A stretch of 14,646 nt of DNA from Alphaproteobacteria bacterium (GCA_002701555.1 NZVS01000050.1:1-14646), one strand, 5' to 3'; shown: positions 1-7,842, counted from the stretch's first letter. A program made the numbers and translations. The notes: generated from the letters alone by a model not told the origin.

Positions 1-152
1 ACAGTCTTTCCTTTTAAATCGGTGAGAGAAATGTCTTCACCTGATAGAATGTCTGTTGCTGTAAAGTCTGGAGCAGGCTCGCCGATAACAGCGGCTGCAT
101 TTGCGCTAAGTGGCAATATCAGGGCTGTAATAAGAGTTAGAAGAAATTTCAT
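1..152 (-). CDS. Exported redoxin / peroxiredoxin-like protein, N-terminal part only
   Basis: This gene runs off the left edge, so only its first 50 codons are visible. Residues 1-20 form a signal peptide with a short hydrophobic core ending in SANAAA, so the protein is probably exported to the periplasm. The mature part begins GEPAPDFTATDILSGEDISL, the opening of the AhpC/TSA (thioredoxin-fold) family; the catalytic cysteine would lie beyond the edge. The start at 150-152 has an AAGG ribosome site 8 nt upstream. It lies 61 nt downstream of the ScsB/DsbD-like gene on the same strand, probably in one operon. ScsB of Caulobacter is known to reduce a periplasmic peroxiredoxin-like partner (PprX), so this protein is a natural candidate substrate. 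That role is inference: a TlpA-like thioredoxin would start similarly. Confidence 0.8.
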   Translation of the reverse strand, partial: MKFLLTLITALILPLSANAAAVIGEPAPDFTATDILSGEDISLTDLKGKT

Positions 153-213
153 TATAATATCCTTTTTGTTAGTGAGTGTTTCTACGTGGTGATTTTTTAA
201 AACCTTCGTTTAA

Positions 214-2367
214 TTACGTATTGTTAAGCGTGTCTGCCACGATTTCCGGGCTGAGGATTTGCGGCAGTGTAACGGGTTCCGGGCGGACGCCAGTAGCATC
301 GGCTGGAGGATAATATACATACAATGGAACACCACTACGCCCAAAACTTTCTAAATAGGCTGTGATATCTCCATCAAAACTTGTCCAATCCCCTGTAACT
401 TGTATGATATTGTTGTCTTCAAATAATTTTTCCACACGGTCGCTTTTTAACGTCGTTTTCTCGTTAACTTTACAAGTTATACACCATGCTGCAGTCATGT
501 TAACAAATACCGGCCTATCCAGCTCGGCCAATGCAGCCTCAAGATGTTGTGGTGTATAAGACATAGTGTTGGCTGGAGTGATCTCTCCAGCCTTCGGGCT
601 TTCTGAGGTCATAGCGAAATGGGCCATATAAATGACGCAAACGGAAGCCAAAAGAATAAGAACCCATTTGAGAATCCCAGACGAGTTTCGTAGGCACCAT
701 ACAATAAAACCAATCAGCAAGGCACCTATCAAAGCCGCACCGGCACCATTAGGCCCGGTTTGCTGTGTCAGAACCCAGACCAGCCATATAGCAGCCATAA
801 ACATAGGAAATGATAGAACCTGTCTGAATGTTTCCATCCATGCACCGGGCTTTGGCATAAAGCGCTGTAGTGGTGGAGATAATGCCAGAAGAAGAAACGG
901 AAATGCCAGTCCAAGCCCTAGCGTTGCAAAAATTAGCAAAGTGATGGCGGTCGGTTGGATAAGCGCATAACCAAGTGCAACAGCCATAAACGGCGCAGTA
1001 CAAGGTGTGGCGACAATAACCGCAAGAACGCCTGTCATGAAATCAGCGAAATAACCGTGTCCTGATACAAAACGGGAACCTATATTGCTGAATATTTGCG
1101 GGACTTCATAAAGTCCTAGAAGATTTAACCCAATAGAAAAGAACAACCAAAATAATGCAGTAATAACAAGTGGGTCCTGTAATTGGAAACCCCAGCCAAT
1201 CTGGTTACCGGCGGCTTTCAAGATAAGTAGGGCAGAGGCAAAACACAGCATTGAGACAACGACCCCGGCCGTGTAAAGCAATCCATGTGTTGTTGCTTCT
1301 TTTTTTTCTTTTGAAGAAAGTGCAACAAACCCCAGCGCTTTCATTGATAACACAGGAAATACGCATGGCATAAGGTTCAAAATTAAACCGCCGATAAATG
1401 CAAAGAAGAGAGCCGGCAATAGACCTATGAATTCGACATCTTTCGTTTCGGGACGCAAATTATCTTCCGCAATCCCAGAAATTTCCTGACGATCAGACGG
1501 CAACGTGGAAAGATCTGCATATTGTTCTTCAGATACTTGTGATGTATCCGGGGTTTCTGTTTCTAGCTGAAAAGCACGTTTCTCTCCGTTGTGGTCATAT
1601 ACAAGTACACCGCTAAAGCCATTTATTTCAGATAGGTTACGTGTGCCGCGGTCAAAACGAAGAGTAACGATTGAGCCATTGTCCATCTCTATGATAGGAA
1701 CATCACCATTAACCATTAATCCCCATTCCTCTGGGTAAACATAAGCCTTTTTGGTGTTGGCAAGACCTGCGAGGGCTGGATTTATCCGAATATTAAGATG
1801 TGTGTCATCCTGAGTGACATTAACCTCGCCGCTGTAAATGGCAGGAAGGGCATCCCGTGCGTCTTCGAATATTGGAGCATTAACTGCGTTAGCCTGAGTT
1901 TTCACAGGCAGGCCCAAGGCAATGTTTTGGGTTTCAGGAATGCAGATTTCTTTACATACAAGTGAAGTGACGCTTCCCTCAATGACAAACATATTTTTAT
2001 CAAAATTTTCCGGTACGGAAACCGTTGCCAAAAGGGTGAAGTCATCCTCGTAGCCATAATCTATAATGTCTTTGACCTTGTGCGTCTCGGGAGTAGGCCA
2101 ATGAAACTCACCGATTTCCACACCATTAAGTTCTCCCCAATCGACTGTTAGCGGAATTCCCGAGTCGCCAGGATTTTTCCAATAAGAATGCCACCCCTGC
2201 CGTAAGGTTTGTTTCAAAGCAATTTCAAAACTTTGACCGGGTACTGCTGCGTCAACTGAGGCATAAATTTCTGAACTTATGTTCTTATCATTATCCTGTG
2301 CAACGGAGGGTGGCGCGAATATGATAAGAAATAGTAAAGTAAGCAGGCAATTATTTAAGAATTTCAT
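214..2367 (-). CDS. scsB: DsbD/ScsB-family protein-disulfide reductase (thiol:disulfide interchange protein)
   Basis: This inner-membrane protein is predicted to move electrons from cytoplasmic thioredoxin to periplasmic thiol proteins. Numbered from the chosen start (717 aa), residues 1-24 are a signal peptide ending in SVAQ. A large periplasmic domain follows to about residue 310, with the cysteine pair C138/C142 in VCKEICIPE. The multi-span CcdA-like core has C335 in NLMPCVFPVLS and C456 in VATPCTAPFM. A C-terminal thioredoxin domain carries AAWCITC (C629/C632). These are the three redox pairs of the family. The long N-terminal domain fits ScsB better than E. coli DsbD, which is about 565 aa. 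The reading frame stays open 16 codons further upstream (to 2415), but the start at 2365-2367 gives a clean signal peptide and has AAAGG upstream. The redoxin gene follows 61 nt downstream and probably encodes a client. The family is certain; the ScsB subtype is likely. Confidence 0.93.
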   Translation of the reverse strand: MKFLNNCLLTLLFLIIFAPPSVAQDNDKNISSEIYASVDAAVPGQSFEIALKQTLRQGWHSYWKNPGDSGIPLTVDWGELNGVEIGEFHWPTPETHKVKDIIDYGYEDDFTLLATVSVPENFDKNMFVIEGSVTSLVCKEICIPETQNIALGLPVKTQANAVNAPIFEDARDALPAIYSGEVNVTQDDTHLNIRINPALAGLANTKKAYVYPEEWGLMVNGDVPIIEMDNGSIVTLRFDRGTRNLSEINGFSGVLVYDHNGEKRAFQLETETPDTSQVSEEQYADLSTLPSDRQEISGIAEDNLRPETKDVEFIGLLPALFFAFIGGLILNLMPCVFPVLSMKALGFVALSSKEKKEATTHGLLYTAGVVVSMLCFASALLILKAAGNQIGWGFQLQDPLVITALFWLFFSIGLNLLGLYEVPQIFSNIGSRFVSGHGYFADFMTGVLAVIVATPCTAPFMAVALGYALIQPTAITLLIFATLGLGLAFPFLLLALSPPLQRFMPKPGAWMETFRQVLSFPMFMAAIWLVWVLTQQTGPNGAGAALIGALLIGFIVWCLRNSSGILKWVLILLASVCVIYMAHFAMTSESPKAGEITPANTMSYTPQHLEAALAELDRPVFVNMTAAWCITCKVNEKTTLKSDRVEKLFEDNNIIQVTGDWTSFDGDITAYLESFGRSGVPLYVYYPPADATGVRPEPVTLPQILSPEIVADTLNNT

Positions 2368-2427
2368 GGGGAACAAGCCTTTAAAAATTTTAAAAATCGG
2401 TTGGTATGAATACAAAATATAAAAATT

Positions 2428-2465
2428 ATGCTATTCATTTTTATGTACATGTTTGAATATAGCAT
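2428..2465. repeat. Interrupted inverted repeat in the divergent intergenic region
   Basis: The left arm ATGCTATTCA (2428-2437) pairs with the right arm TGAATATAGCAT (2454-2465), leaving a two-base bulge. The loop contains the perfect palindrome ATGTACAT (2443-2450). A third copy of TGAATA lies at 2407-2412. The right arm overlaps the candidate -35 box of the downstream ligase gene, which would suit an operator. A run of six T (2465-2470) follows the stem, so a weak attenuator is also possible, although the stem is AT-rich. This is seen by eye only and AT-rich DNA makes such pairings easily. Confidence 0.4.
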
Positions 2466-2481
2466 TTTTTGAAAGTCTAAA
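2453..2481 (+). promoter_or_regulatory. Candidate sigma-70 promoter for the acetoacetate-CoA ligase gene
   Basis: TTGAAT at 2453-2458 and TCTAAA at 2476-2481 are separated by 17 nt, each matching the vegetative consensus at four of six bases. The start codon at 2522 follows a strong ribosome site, AGGAGG at 2508-2513 with an 8-nt spacer. On the other strand TTGTAT (2415-2410) and TAAAAT (2392-2387), also 17 nt apart, could serve scsB, but transcription would then begin almost at its ribosome site, so that pairing is doubtful. Confidence 0.35.
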
Positions 2482-2521
2482 AAGGGCTTTCCATTGAATT
2501 CTTTTTTAGGAGGTTTTAAAA

Positions 2522-4501
2522 ATGTCTTCGTCTGCACCCCAAAAGCAAAGTAATGATGCACAGCCTTTATGGACACCATCCCAGAACAAAATTGAAAATT
2601 CAAATCTGACTAAATTTGTGGACAGCCTCGGCACTGGACAGTTTTCCGATTATCACGCATTGTGGCAGTGGACCAACGATAATCCCGAAAAATTCTGGAA
2701 TCATATGTGGGATTTCGCAGGTGTAATAGGGGAAAAGGGCGATCGCGTTCTGATAAATAAGGACAAGATGCCAGGTGCTGAATTTTTTCCTGATGCTAAA
2801 ATAAACTATGCAGAAAACATGTTAAAAAACCGTAGCGATAATAAAGCTATAGTTTTTAGGGATGAGCAGGGAAGCGAAACAGAGATTAGTTTTGCATTGC
2901 TCTATGATCAAGTTTCTAGATGCCGGCAATATTTGGCAGAATTAGGTGTTGGAAAAGGTGATCGGGTCGCCGGGTACCTGCCCAATATGCCGGAAACAAT
3001 TGTTGCTGCGTTGGCTTCTGCGTCTCTTGGGGCTGTGTGGTCCTCGGCCTCTCCTGATTTCGGCGCGCAGGGTCTAATAGACCGTTTCTCACAAATAAAG
3101 CCAAAAGTCGTTTTTTGTGTAAATGCTTATTATTATAATGGAAAAACACATGACTGTCTTGGCAAGGTAGAAGAGCTGCAACCAACTTTAAAAGGTCTGG
3201 TTAAAACTATTGTTATTCCTTTTACGGAAGACCAGCCCGATGTTTCACAATTGGATAATGCAATTCTATATACAGATGCTATAGGGAAGTACGCGCCCAA
3301 AGAAATTGAATTTGAACGTGTGGGCTTCAATCACCCTCTCTTTATAATGTTCTCGTCCGGTACAACCGGCATACCGAAATGTATTGTACATGGACATGGT
3401 GGCACTTTGTTGCAACATGTAAAAGAGCACCTTCTTCAGTGTGATGTAAAGAAAGGCGACAATATATTTTATTTCACAACCTGTGGCTGGATGATGTGGA
3501 ACTGGTTGATTACCGGATTGGCCTGTGATGCGACTTTACTATTGTTTGACGGCTCGCCCTTTTATCCAGATGGAAATGTGCTGTGGGAATTTACAAGCAA
3601 GTACAATTGCAAGATGTTTGGCACATCTGCAAAATATATTGATGCGCTGAAAAATTTCGGGATATATCCGGCACGTGATTACGATTTGTCTGCCTTGGAA
3701 ATATTGACATCCACCGGTTCACCGTTAATGCATGAGAGCTTTGACTTTGTGTATGAGCATATCAAGGAAGACCTGCACCTAGCCTCAATATATGGCGGTA
3801 CGGACATTATTTCTGCAAGTTTTGGTATTGGAAACCCGTGGTCACCAGTATGGCGCGGCGAGTTGCAAGGGGCTGCACTAGCAACCCCTGTCAATGTTTT
3901 CGATGACGAGGGTAATGAAATTCCGGAAGGCGGAGGGGCAGGGGAACTTGTATGCACAGGACCAATTCCTTCCATGCCTGTTGGTTTCTGGAATGATCCT
4001 GACGGCAAGCGATATAAGGCGGCCTATTTTGACCGATTTGAAAATGTATGGCAGCACGGGGATTGGGTTGAAAAAACATTACACCACGGATTAATAGTCC
4101 ATGGCCGTTCTGATGCTACACTTAATCCCGGGGGCGTGAGAATAGGTACTGCCGAAATTTACCGACAGGTTGAGCAGGTTGAAGGGATTTTAGAAAGTAT
4201 TGCGGTTGGACAGGATTACGAAGGAGATGTACGTGTGGTTCTTTTCGTAAGGCTTGACGAGAATACTGAACTGACCGATGATTTGAAGAAAACAATTAAG
4301 TCTAAGATTAGAAGCGGGGCATCCCCCCGCCATGTACCTGCGGTAATTGTTAAAGTCAGTGATATTCCCCGTACAAAAAGTGGAAAAATAGTTGAACTGG
4401 CTGTGCGTGACGTGATACATGGGCGAAAAGTTAAAAATGTAGAGGCATTGGCCAACCCTGAAGCGCTTGAGCTTTATAAGGATTTGCCGGAGTTATCTTA
4501 A
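2522..4501 (+). CDS. aacS: Acetoacetate--CoA ligase (acetoacetyl-CoA synthetase)
   Basis: This cytoplasmic ANL-superfamily enzyme activates acetoacetate to acetoacetyl-CoA using ATP and CoA. It lets the cell use acetoacetate, for example from polyhydroxybutyrate or ketogenic amino acid breakdown. At 659 aa it has the usual length. Visible motifs are the acetyl-CoA-synthetase-type N-terminal region (about 35-100, with FFPDAKINYAENML), the phosphate-binding loop FSSGTTGIPK (277-286), the adenine-region segment SIYGGTDI (422-429), the hinge region VHGRSDATLNPGGVRIG (526-542), and the C-terminal catalytic lysine K622 in IPRTKSGKI. The trailing RDVIHGR (629-635) and the N-terminal PLWTPS are typical of acetoacetate ligases rather than acetate ligases. 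The start is well fixed by AGGAGG. The aminotransferase gene begins 24 nt after the stop, so the two are probably co-transcribed. Confidence 0.94.
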   Translation: MSSSAPQKQSNDAQPLWTPSQNKIENSNLTKFVDSLGTGQFSDYHALWQWTNDNPEKFWNHMWDFAGVIGEKGDRVLINKDKMPGAEFFPDAKINYAENMLKNRSDNKAIVFRDEQGSETEISFALLYDQVSRCRQYLAELGVGKGDRVAGYLPNMPETIVAALASASLGAVWSSASPDFGAQGLIDRFSQIKPKVVFCVNAYYYNGKTHDCLGKVEELQPTLKGLVKTIVIPFTEDQPDVSQLDNAILYTDAIGKYAPKEIEFERVGFNHPLFIMFSSGTTGIPKCIVHGHGGTLLQHVKEHLLQCDVKKGDNIFYFTTCGWMMWNWLITGLACDATLLLFDGSPFYPDGNVLWEFTSKYNCKMFGTSAKYIDALKNFGIYPARDYDLSALEILTSTGSPLMHESFDFVYEHIKEDLHLASIYGGTDIISASFGIGNPWSPVWRGELQGAALATPVNVFDDEGNEIPEGGGAGELVCTGPIPSMPVGFWNDPDGKRYKAAYFDRFENVWQHGDWVEKTLHHGLIVHGRSDATLNPGGVRIGTAEIYRQVEQVEGILESIAVGQDYEGDVRVVLFVRLDENTELTDDLKKTIKSKIRSGASPRHVPAVIVKVSDIPRTKSGKIVELAVRDVIHGRKVKNVEALANPEALELYKDLPELS

Positions 4502-4525
4502 GTACTAGAAGGTGTAACTGCGCAA

Positions 4526-5701
4526 ATGATTCCCAAGGAAGAAGATTGCCGCCGGCGATATCGCGGCGTTTTTGATACTTTGTCGCCCAATCTGGGTGCC
4601 GAGATATTAAGGTATGGCTGGAGTAAGCCAGGTATACTTAACCTTGGTCAAGGTGAAGGCTGCCGGGTGACGCCTGATTTTATTATCGATGCAGCGATGG
4701 AAGCGGCCAAAGACGGTAAAACGTTTTATGGCCCTGTATTGGGAGTGCAAGCCTTGAGGGAAGAAATATCCGCTTATTATAAACGGATTTATGATATAGA
4801 CATGCCTGTAAACCGCATCTATGTAACATCATCAGGCACCACCGCCATGCATCTTGCGCTGACATCCGTTCTCGATGAGGGCGACGAGGTTTTAGCTGTA
4901 ACGCCTATATGGAAAAACTTGATGGGCGCCGTGGAACTAGCAGAGGCACGTATAAAGGAAATGCCCCTTGATTTCGATGACGAAACTGGCTGGAGTCTAG
5001 ATTTGAATAAGCTCTTTGATAGCGTTTCAGAAAAAACAAAAGCCCTGTTATTGGTTACGCCCTCAAACCCGACCGGGTGGGTCATGCCTTACAACATCAT
5101 AACGGAAATCGTTAAATTTGCGCGTGAAAAGGATCTTTGGATAATTGCCGATGAAGTTTATGCCCGTCTGGTGCATGATGCAAAAGCTGCTCCCAGTTTC
5201 CTGGAGGCAGCAGACCCTCTTGATAAATTGTTTGTGGTCAACAGTTTTTCAAAAGCTTGGGCTATGACAGGATGGAGGCTGGGATGGCTTATAGGGCCAT
5301 CTTGTGCTGAAAACAAAATTAGGGACTTGATACTCTATGATAATTTGGGTGTTTCCAACTTCATCCAATACGGAGGTATAGCGGCTTTGAAAAACGGAGA
5401 ACCTTTTATAGAAGATCAGCTCAAGCTTTGGAAAAGTAATCAGGCAAAATTGAACGACTTTTTTTGTAATTACCCGAGTGTTCTTGCCGCTCCTTCTGAT
5501 GCCGGTTTTTACAGTTTTTTTAAAGTGGAAGGCGAAGAAAATTGTGTAGACTTTGCCAGGCGTCTGATAGATGAAGCAAAATTAAGTATTGCCCCCGGCA
5601 TTTCATTCGGCAAAAGCACCAAGGGATGGATGAGGTTATGTTATGCGGTATCCGAGCAAAAACTAGAGGATGGGCTTAAACGTCTCTCCAGGGTTTTATA
5701 A
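4526..5701 (+). CDS. Pyridoxal-phosphate-dependent aminotransferase, class I/II (aspartate aminotransferase-like)
   Basis: This is a fold-type I PLP enzyme predicted to transfer an amino group between an amino acid and a 2-oxo acid in the cytoplasm. The 391 aa are full length for the family. The cofactor lysine is K243 in NSFSKAWAMTGWRLGW, with R251 completing the phosphate site. N181 in SNPTG, D209 and Y212 in IIADEVYARL bind the cofactor, and R370 in GWMRLCYA is the expected substrate-carboxylate arginine. YGPVLGVQALREEI (68-81) is the family's N-terminal helix. The sequence does not fix the substrate; aspartate, alanine or an aromatic amino acid are all possible. The ATG lies 24 nt after the ligase stop with AAGG about 13 nt upstream, a slightly long spacing. 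Its end faces the anti-sigma gene with only 5 nt between the stops, so there is no room for a private terminator. Confidence 0.92.
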   Translation: MIPKEEDCRRRYRGVFDTLSPNLGAEILRYGWSKPGILNLGQGEGCRVTPDFIIDAAMEAAKDGKTFYGPVLGVQALREEISAYYKRIYDIDMPVNRIYVTSSGTTAMHLALTSVLDEGDEVLAVTPIWKNLMGAVELAEARIKEMPLDFDDETGWSLDLNKLFDSVSEKTKALLLVTPSNPTGWVMPYNIITEIVKFAREKDLWIIADEVYARLVHDAKAAPSFLEAADPLDKLFVVNSFSKAWAMTGWRLGWLIGPSCAENKIRDLILYDNLGVSNFIQYGGIAALKNGEPFIEDQLKLWKSNQAKLNDFFCNYPSVLAAPSDAGFYSFFKVEGEENCVDFARRLIDEAKLSIAPGISFGKSTKGWMRLCYAVSEQKLEDGLKRLSRVL

Positions 5702-5706
5702 CATTT

Positions 5707-6357
5707 TCAGTTATCGACTATGAGGCAAAGTGTACCCAAGCGGTTTTCCGTGTCCGGGCGCACTATTTCATCAGGGTATAAGACAGCTATATCTCCGCGA
5801 CGGTAAATAGTGCCGCTTTTTACGATGCCCCCGTCAAGGACAACAGCCAATCTTTTTTTCTCAGAGATGATTTTAAAAGATTGTTGTTTCCCCGGATAAA
5901 ACCTTAATAGTCGGACACCTTGATTTACTTTGCTTTGTTTTCTAAGGGTGCAAATATATCCGCCATCTTCTCTTTCCATCCATTTTAATTGCGAAGCCGA
6001 TACTTTCAGCGTATGGATGATATAATTTTCAAGCATGTGAGGTAGTGAAAGGGATTTAAAAAAATCTTCATAAGCATCTGAGAGCGGCTTTTCTGTCTTT
6101 TTTTGAGAAACGGATATTTTGTCAATTTTTCCGAGCATTTTCTCTAAGCAATCTTCTGAAAGCTCGGTTTGTCCGCAATGGTTCTCAAGAAGCGCTCCAC
6201 CTAATGCTTCGTAAGCCCGGGCCTTTTGTCTAGCGCTCTCATTAAGTTGTAAGTGTGTGGCAAGTGCAACTGCAAGTGCCCCTTTCAACTGACCTGTGGC
6301 ATAAGCCAATACCAGATTTTCATATTCATCGGAAGAGTGTACAAAATATGTTGTCAT
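5707..6357 (-). CDS. chrR: ChrR-family anti-sigma factor (cupin) lacking the usual metal ligands
   Basis: This cytoplasmic protein probably binds and silences the sigma factor encoded just upstream. Residues 1-60 match the ChrR anti-sigma domain (VLAYATGQL, VALATHLQLN, YEALGGALLE). Residues about 115-216 match a cupin fold, with YRRGDIAVLYPDEIVRP in the place of the second cupin motif. ChrR of Rhodobacter binds zinc through H6, H31, C35 and C38. Here H7 and H35 remain, but the HxxxCxxC cysteines are N39 and A42. In the cupin, the metal-binding His/Glu cluster is replaced by a stretch around YPGKQQSFKI (154-163), and the usual THRP is IVRP (198-201). It could therefore be a metal-free variant sensing another signal. 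The start codon overlaps the sigma stop by 4 nt (ATGA), which implies translational coupling. The family call is firm; the signal is unknown. Confidence 0.82.
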   Translation of the reverse strand: MTTYFVHSSDEYENLVLAYATGQLKGALAVALATHLQLNESARQKARAYEALGGALLENHCGQTELSEDCLEKMLGKIDKISVSQKKTEKPLSDAYEDFFKSLSLPHMLENYIIHTLKVSASQLKWMEREDGGYICTLRKQSKVNQGVRLLRFYPGKQQSFKIISEKKRLAVVLDGGIVKSGTIYRRGDIAVLYPDEIVRPDTENRLGTLCLIVDN

Positions 6358-7007
6358 TCCTGCTCCGTGCTACTTGTAGTGGTGTTGTTTTTATAATCAA
6401 AACTTAGGGACTTATTTCCCAGAGCCTCTTTCATTTTTTGGAGACCAAGTCTGATACGGGATTTAACGGTGCCCAAAGGGAGCTTGTTCTGTTCTGCAAT
6501 CTCTGCATGAGTTTTATCTTCATAAAAAGCCGAAATAAGTAGCTTTGACTGCTCTTCCGGCAAATTAGCTAATTCTTTTAAAATTTCATCTGAGGTTTGT
6601 TTTTCTGCCATTTTGTCAATGGGAAGATCTTGAGATAAATCATATAGATCGTCTGGATGAGGAGTATTTTTTTGTGTTTTACGTAGATAATCAATTTTCT
6701 TGTTTCGCGCGATGGTATAGATCCACGTGCCGGGTTGTGCTTTATCGGGGTTATATTTATCTGCGTTTCGCCAAACTGTCAGCAAGGTTTCCTGCATTAG
6801 TTCTTCGGCCAGCTCATCAGAATAGCCTCCACGCATCAGAAAATATTTCAATCGAGGTGCATAATAATTAAACAAACGGATAAAGGACGGCCTGTCCTGA
6901 TTTTCTGCAATCTCTGACAATAAAAACCTGGCATTTTCTGCAGATAGCTCGTTATTAACAGCATTATCAGAAGTTTGTATATATTTGTTGTCCAGAGTGT
7001 CGACCAT
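6354..7007 (-). CDS. rpoE: ECF RNA polymerase sigma factor, RpoE/ECF11-like
   Basis: This 217-aa protein is an extracytoplasmic-function sigma factor. Region 2 (about 41-112) contains the DELAEELMQETLLTVWR core-binding helix and the GTWIYTIARNKKIDYLRK -10-recognition segment, characteristic of the group paired with ChrR. Region 4 (about 147-196) has LPEEQSKLLISAFYEDKTHA and the recognition helix LPLGTVKSRIRLGL. A Ser/Thr/Asn-rich tail (197-217) follows. In Rhodobacter this sigma group controls the response to singlet oxygen and related oxidative stress; whether that holds here is inference, since the partner anti-sigma has lost its metal ligands. No strong ribosome site precedes the ATG at 7005-7007. 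The next in-frame ATG would cut into region 2, so this start is retained. The gene is divergent from the IalB-family gene. Confidence 0.92.
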   Translation of the reverse strand: MVDTLDNKYIQTSDNAVNNELSAENARFLLSEIAENQDRPSFIRLFNYYAPRLKYFLMRGGYSDELAEELMQETLLTVWRNADKYNPDKAQPGTWIYTIARNKKIDYLRKTQKNTPHPDDLYDLSQDLPIDKMAEKQTSDEILKELANLPEEQSKLLISAFYEDKTHAEIAEQNKLPLGTVKSRIRLGLQKMKEALGNKSLSFDYKNNTTTSSTEQE

Positions 7008-7091
7008 TTATATATTAAAGCCTAACTCAAGCTATGGGTAAAGCGAATAAACTTATGCCATGTTGCTATAGAAGTTTTTCTTCCAAAAACT

Positions 7092-7119
7092 TGACTTGGG
7101 TGAGTAAGGCTTCTAAGTA
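7092..7119 (+). promoter_or_regulatory. Candidate ECF-type promoter upstream of the IalB-family gene
   Basis: TGACTT (7092-7097) and TAAGTA (7114-7119) are 16 nt apart. RpoE-controlled promoters of the Rhodobacter type have a TGATCC-like -35 and a TAAGT-like -10, so the -10 matches well and the -35 only partly. On the opposite strand TAAGTT (7055-7050) lies 43 nt before the sigma start and could be the -10 of an autoregulated promoter, but no convincing -35 was found for it. This is weak evidence, offered because the adjacent gene encodes a sigma of this class. Confidence 0.3.
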
Positions 7120-7138
7120 ATAGGCTTGTAAATTATCT

Positions 7139-7690
7139 ATGGAAAAGAAAAGTATGACTTTAGTTAGAAATGTCAGAGATTTCACAAAGCTGAGCCTTTT
7201 AGGTGTGGCTGTTCTTGTTTTGTCGGCAGGACAATCACAAGCGCAAAACGAACCCGAAATGGTTTCTGTTCACGGCAACTGGACGGCTTATACGGTAATG
7301 GAAGACGGCAAAAAGGTCTGTTACATGGTGTCCCGCCCCCAAAAAGATGAGGGTAATTACTCGAAACGCGGCGATATCTTTGCATTAATTACGCACAGAC
7401 CATCGGAAAACACAAATAACGTGTTCAGCTATATGACTGGGTATCCATATAAGAGTGACAGTGAAGTTACGCTTACAATAGATGGAGAAGCATTTGCGTT
7501 GTTTACATACGAAGAAAGTGCATGGGCACCTGATTCAAAAACAGATAAAAGGCTATCCGATGCCATACAGTCTGGCTCGACAATGATTGTTAAGGGTGTT
7601 TCTTCACGAGGAACAAATACGACTGACACATTTTCACTTAAAGGATCAAGTGCAGCTCACAAGGCTATCTCTGATTCGTGTGGCATTTGA
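7139..7690 (+). CDS. Invasion-associated locus B (IalB) family exported protein
   Basis: This 183-aa secreted protein has a signal peptide (about 1-35: a basic start, hydrophobic KLSLLGVAVLVLSA, then SQAQ). The mature domain matches the IalB family, with GNWTAY near its start, YPYKSDSEVTLTIDG, ESAWAPDSKTDKRL and the repeat-like SRGTNTTDTFSLKG. Only two cysteines occur after the signal peptide, C61 and C181; they may form a disulfide closing the domain. Its biochemical role is not established: Bartonella IalB is linked to erythrocyte invasion, but homologues are common in free-living alphaproteobacteria, so the name should not imply virulence. The start could instead be the ATG at 7154, preceded by GGAAAAG; either start leaves a full signal peptide. 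The M23 peptidase gene follows 152 nt downstream on the same strand, with a weak promoter candidate between them. Confidence 0.88.
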   Translation: MEKKSMTLVRNVRDFTKLSLLGVAVLVLSAGQSQAQNEPEMVSVHGNWTAYTVMEDGKKVCYMVSRPQKDEGNYSKRGDIFALITHRPSENTNNVFSYMTGYPYKSDSEVTLTIDGEAFALFTYEESAWAPDSKTDKRLSDAIQSGSTMIVKGVSSRGTNTTDTFSLKGSSAAHKAISDSCGI

Positions 7691-7750
7691 AATAAAATTA
7701 AGGAATAGTTAAATAGCTAACAATAATATAGAGAGTATGTAAAAAAATCC

Positions 7751-7779
7751 TTGTAGAGGTCTGTTATCTCCCATATGCT
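7751..7779 (+). promoter_or_regulatory. Weak promoter candidate for the M23 peptidase gene
   Basis: TTGTAG (7751-7756) and TATGCT (7774-7779) are 17 nt apart and fit the vegetative consensus loosely. They lie in the 152-nt gap after the IalB-family gene (7691-7842), which otherwise shows no gene and no hairpin followed by a T-run. The peptidase could equally be read through from upstream. Confidence 0.25.
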
Positions 7780-7842
7780 GTATGAGTAGATTATAAACTA
7801 ACAGGCAAAAACTTTCGTTTCACATACCAGAACCTGTAATTC

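Noticed and set aside
2368..2415. N-terminal extension of the ScsB/DsbD-like protein by 16 codons
   Set aside because: The shorter start gives a standard signal peptide with an upstream AAAGG; the extension would place a basic, hydrophobic stretch before it.
2364..2603. Minus-strand open frame of 79 codons over the scsB-aacS intergenic region
   Set aside because: It overlaps the start regions of two firm genes, is a product of low-complexity AT-rich sequence, and shows no family features.
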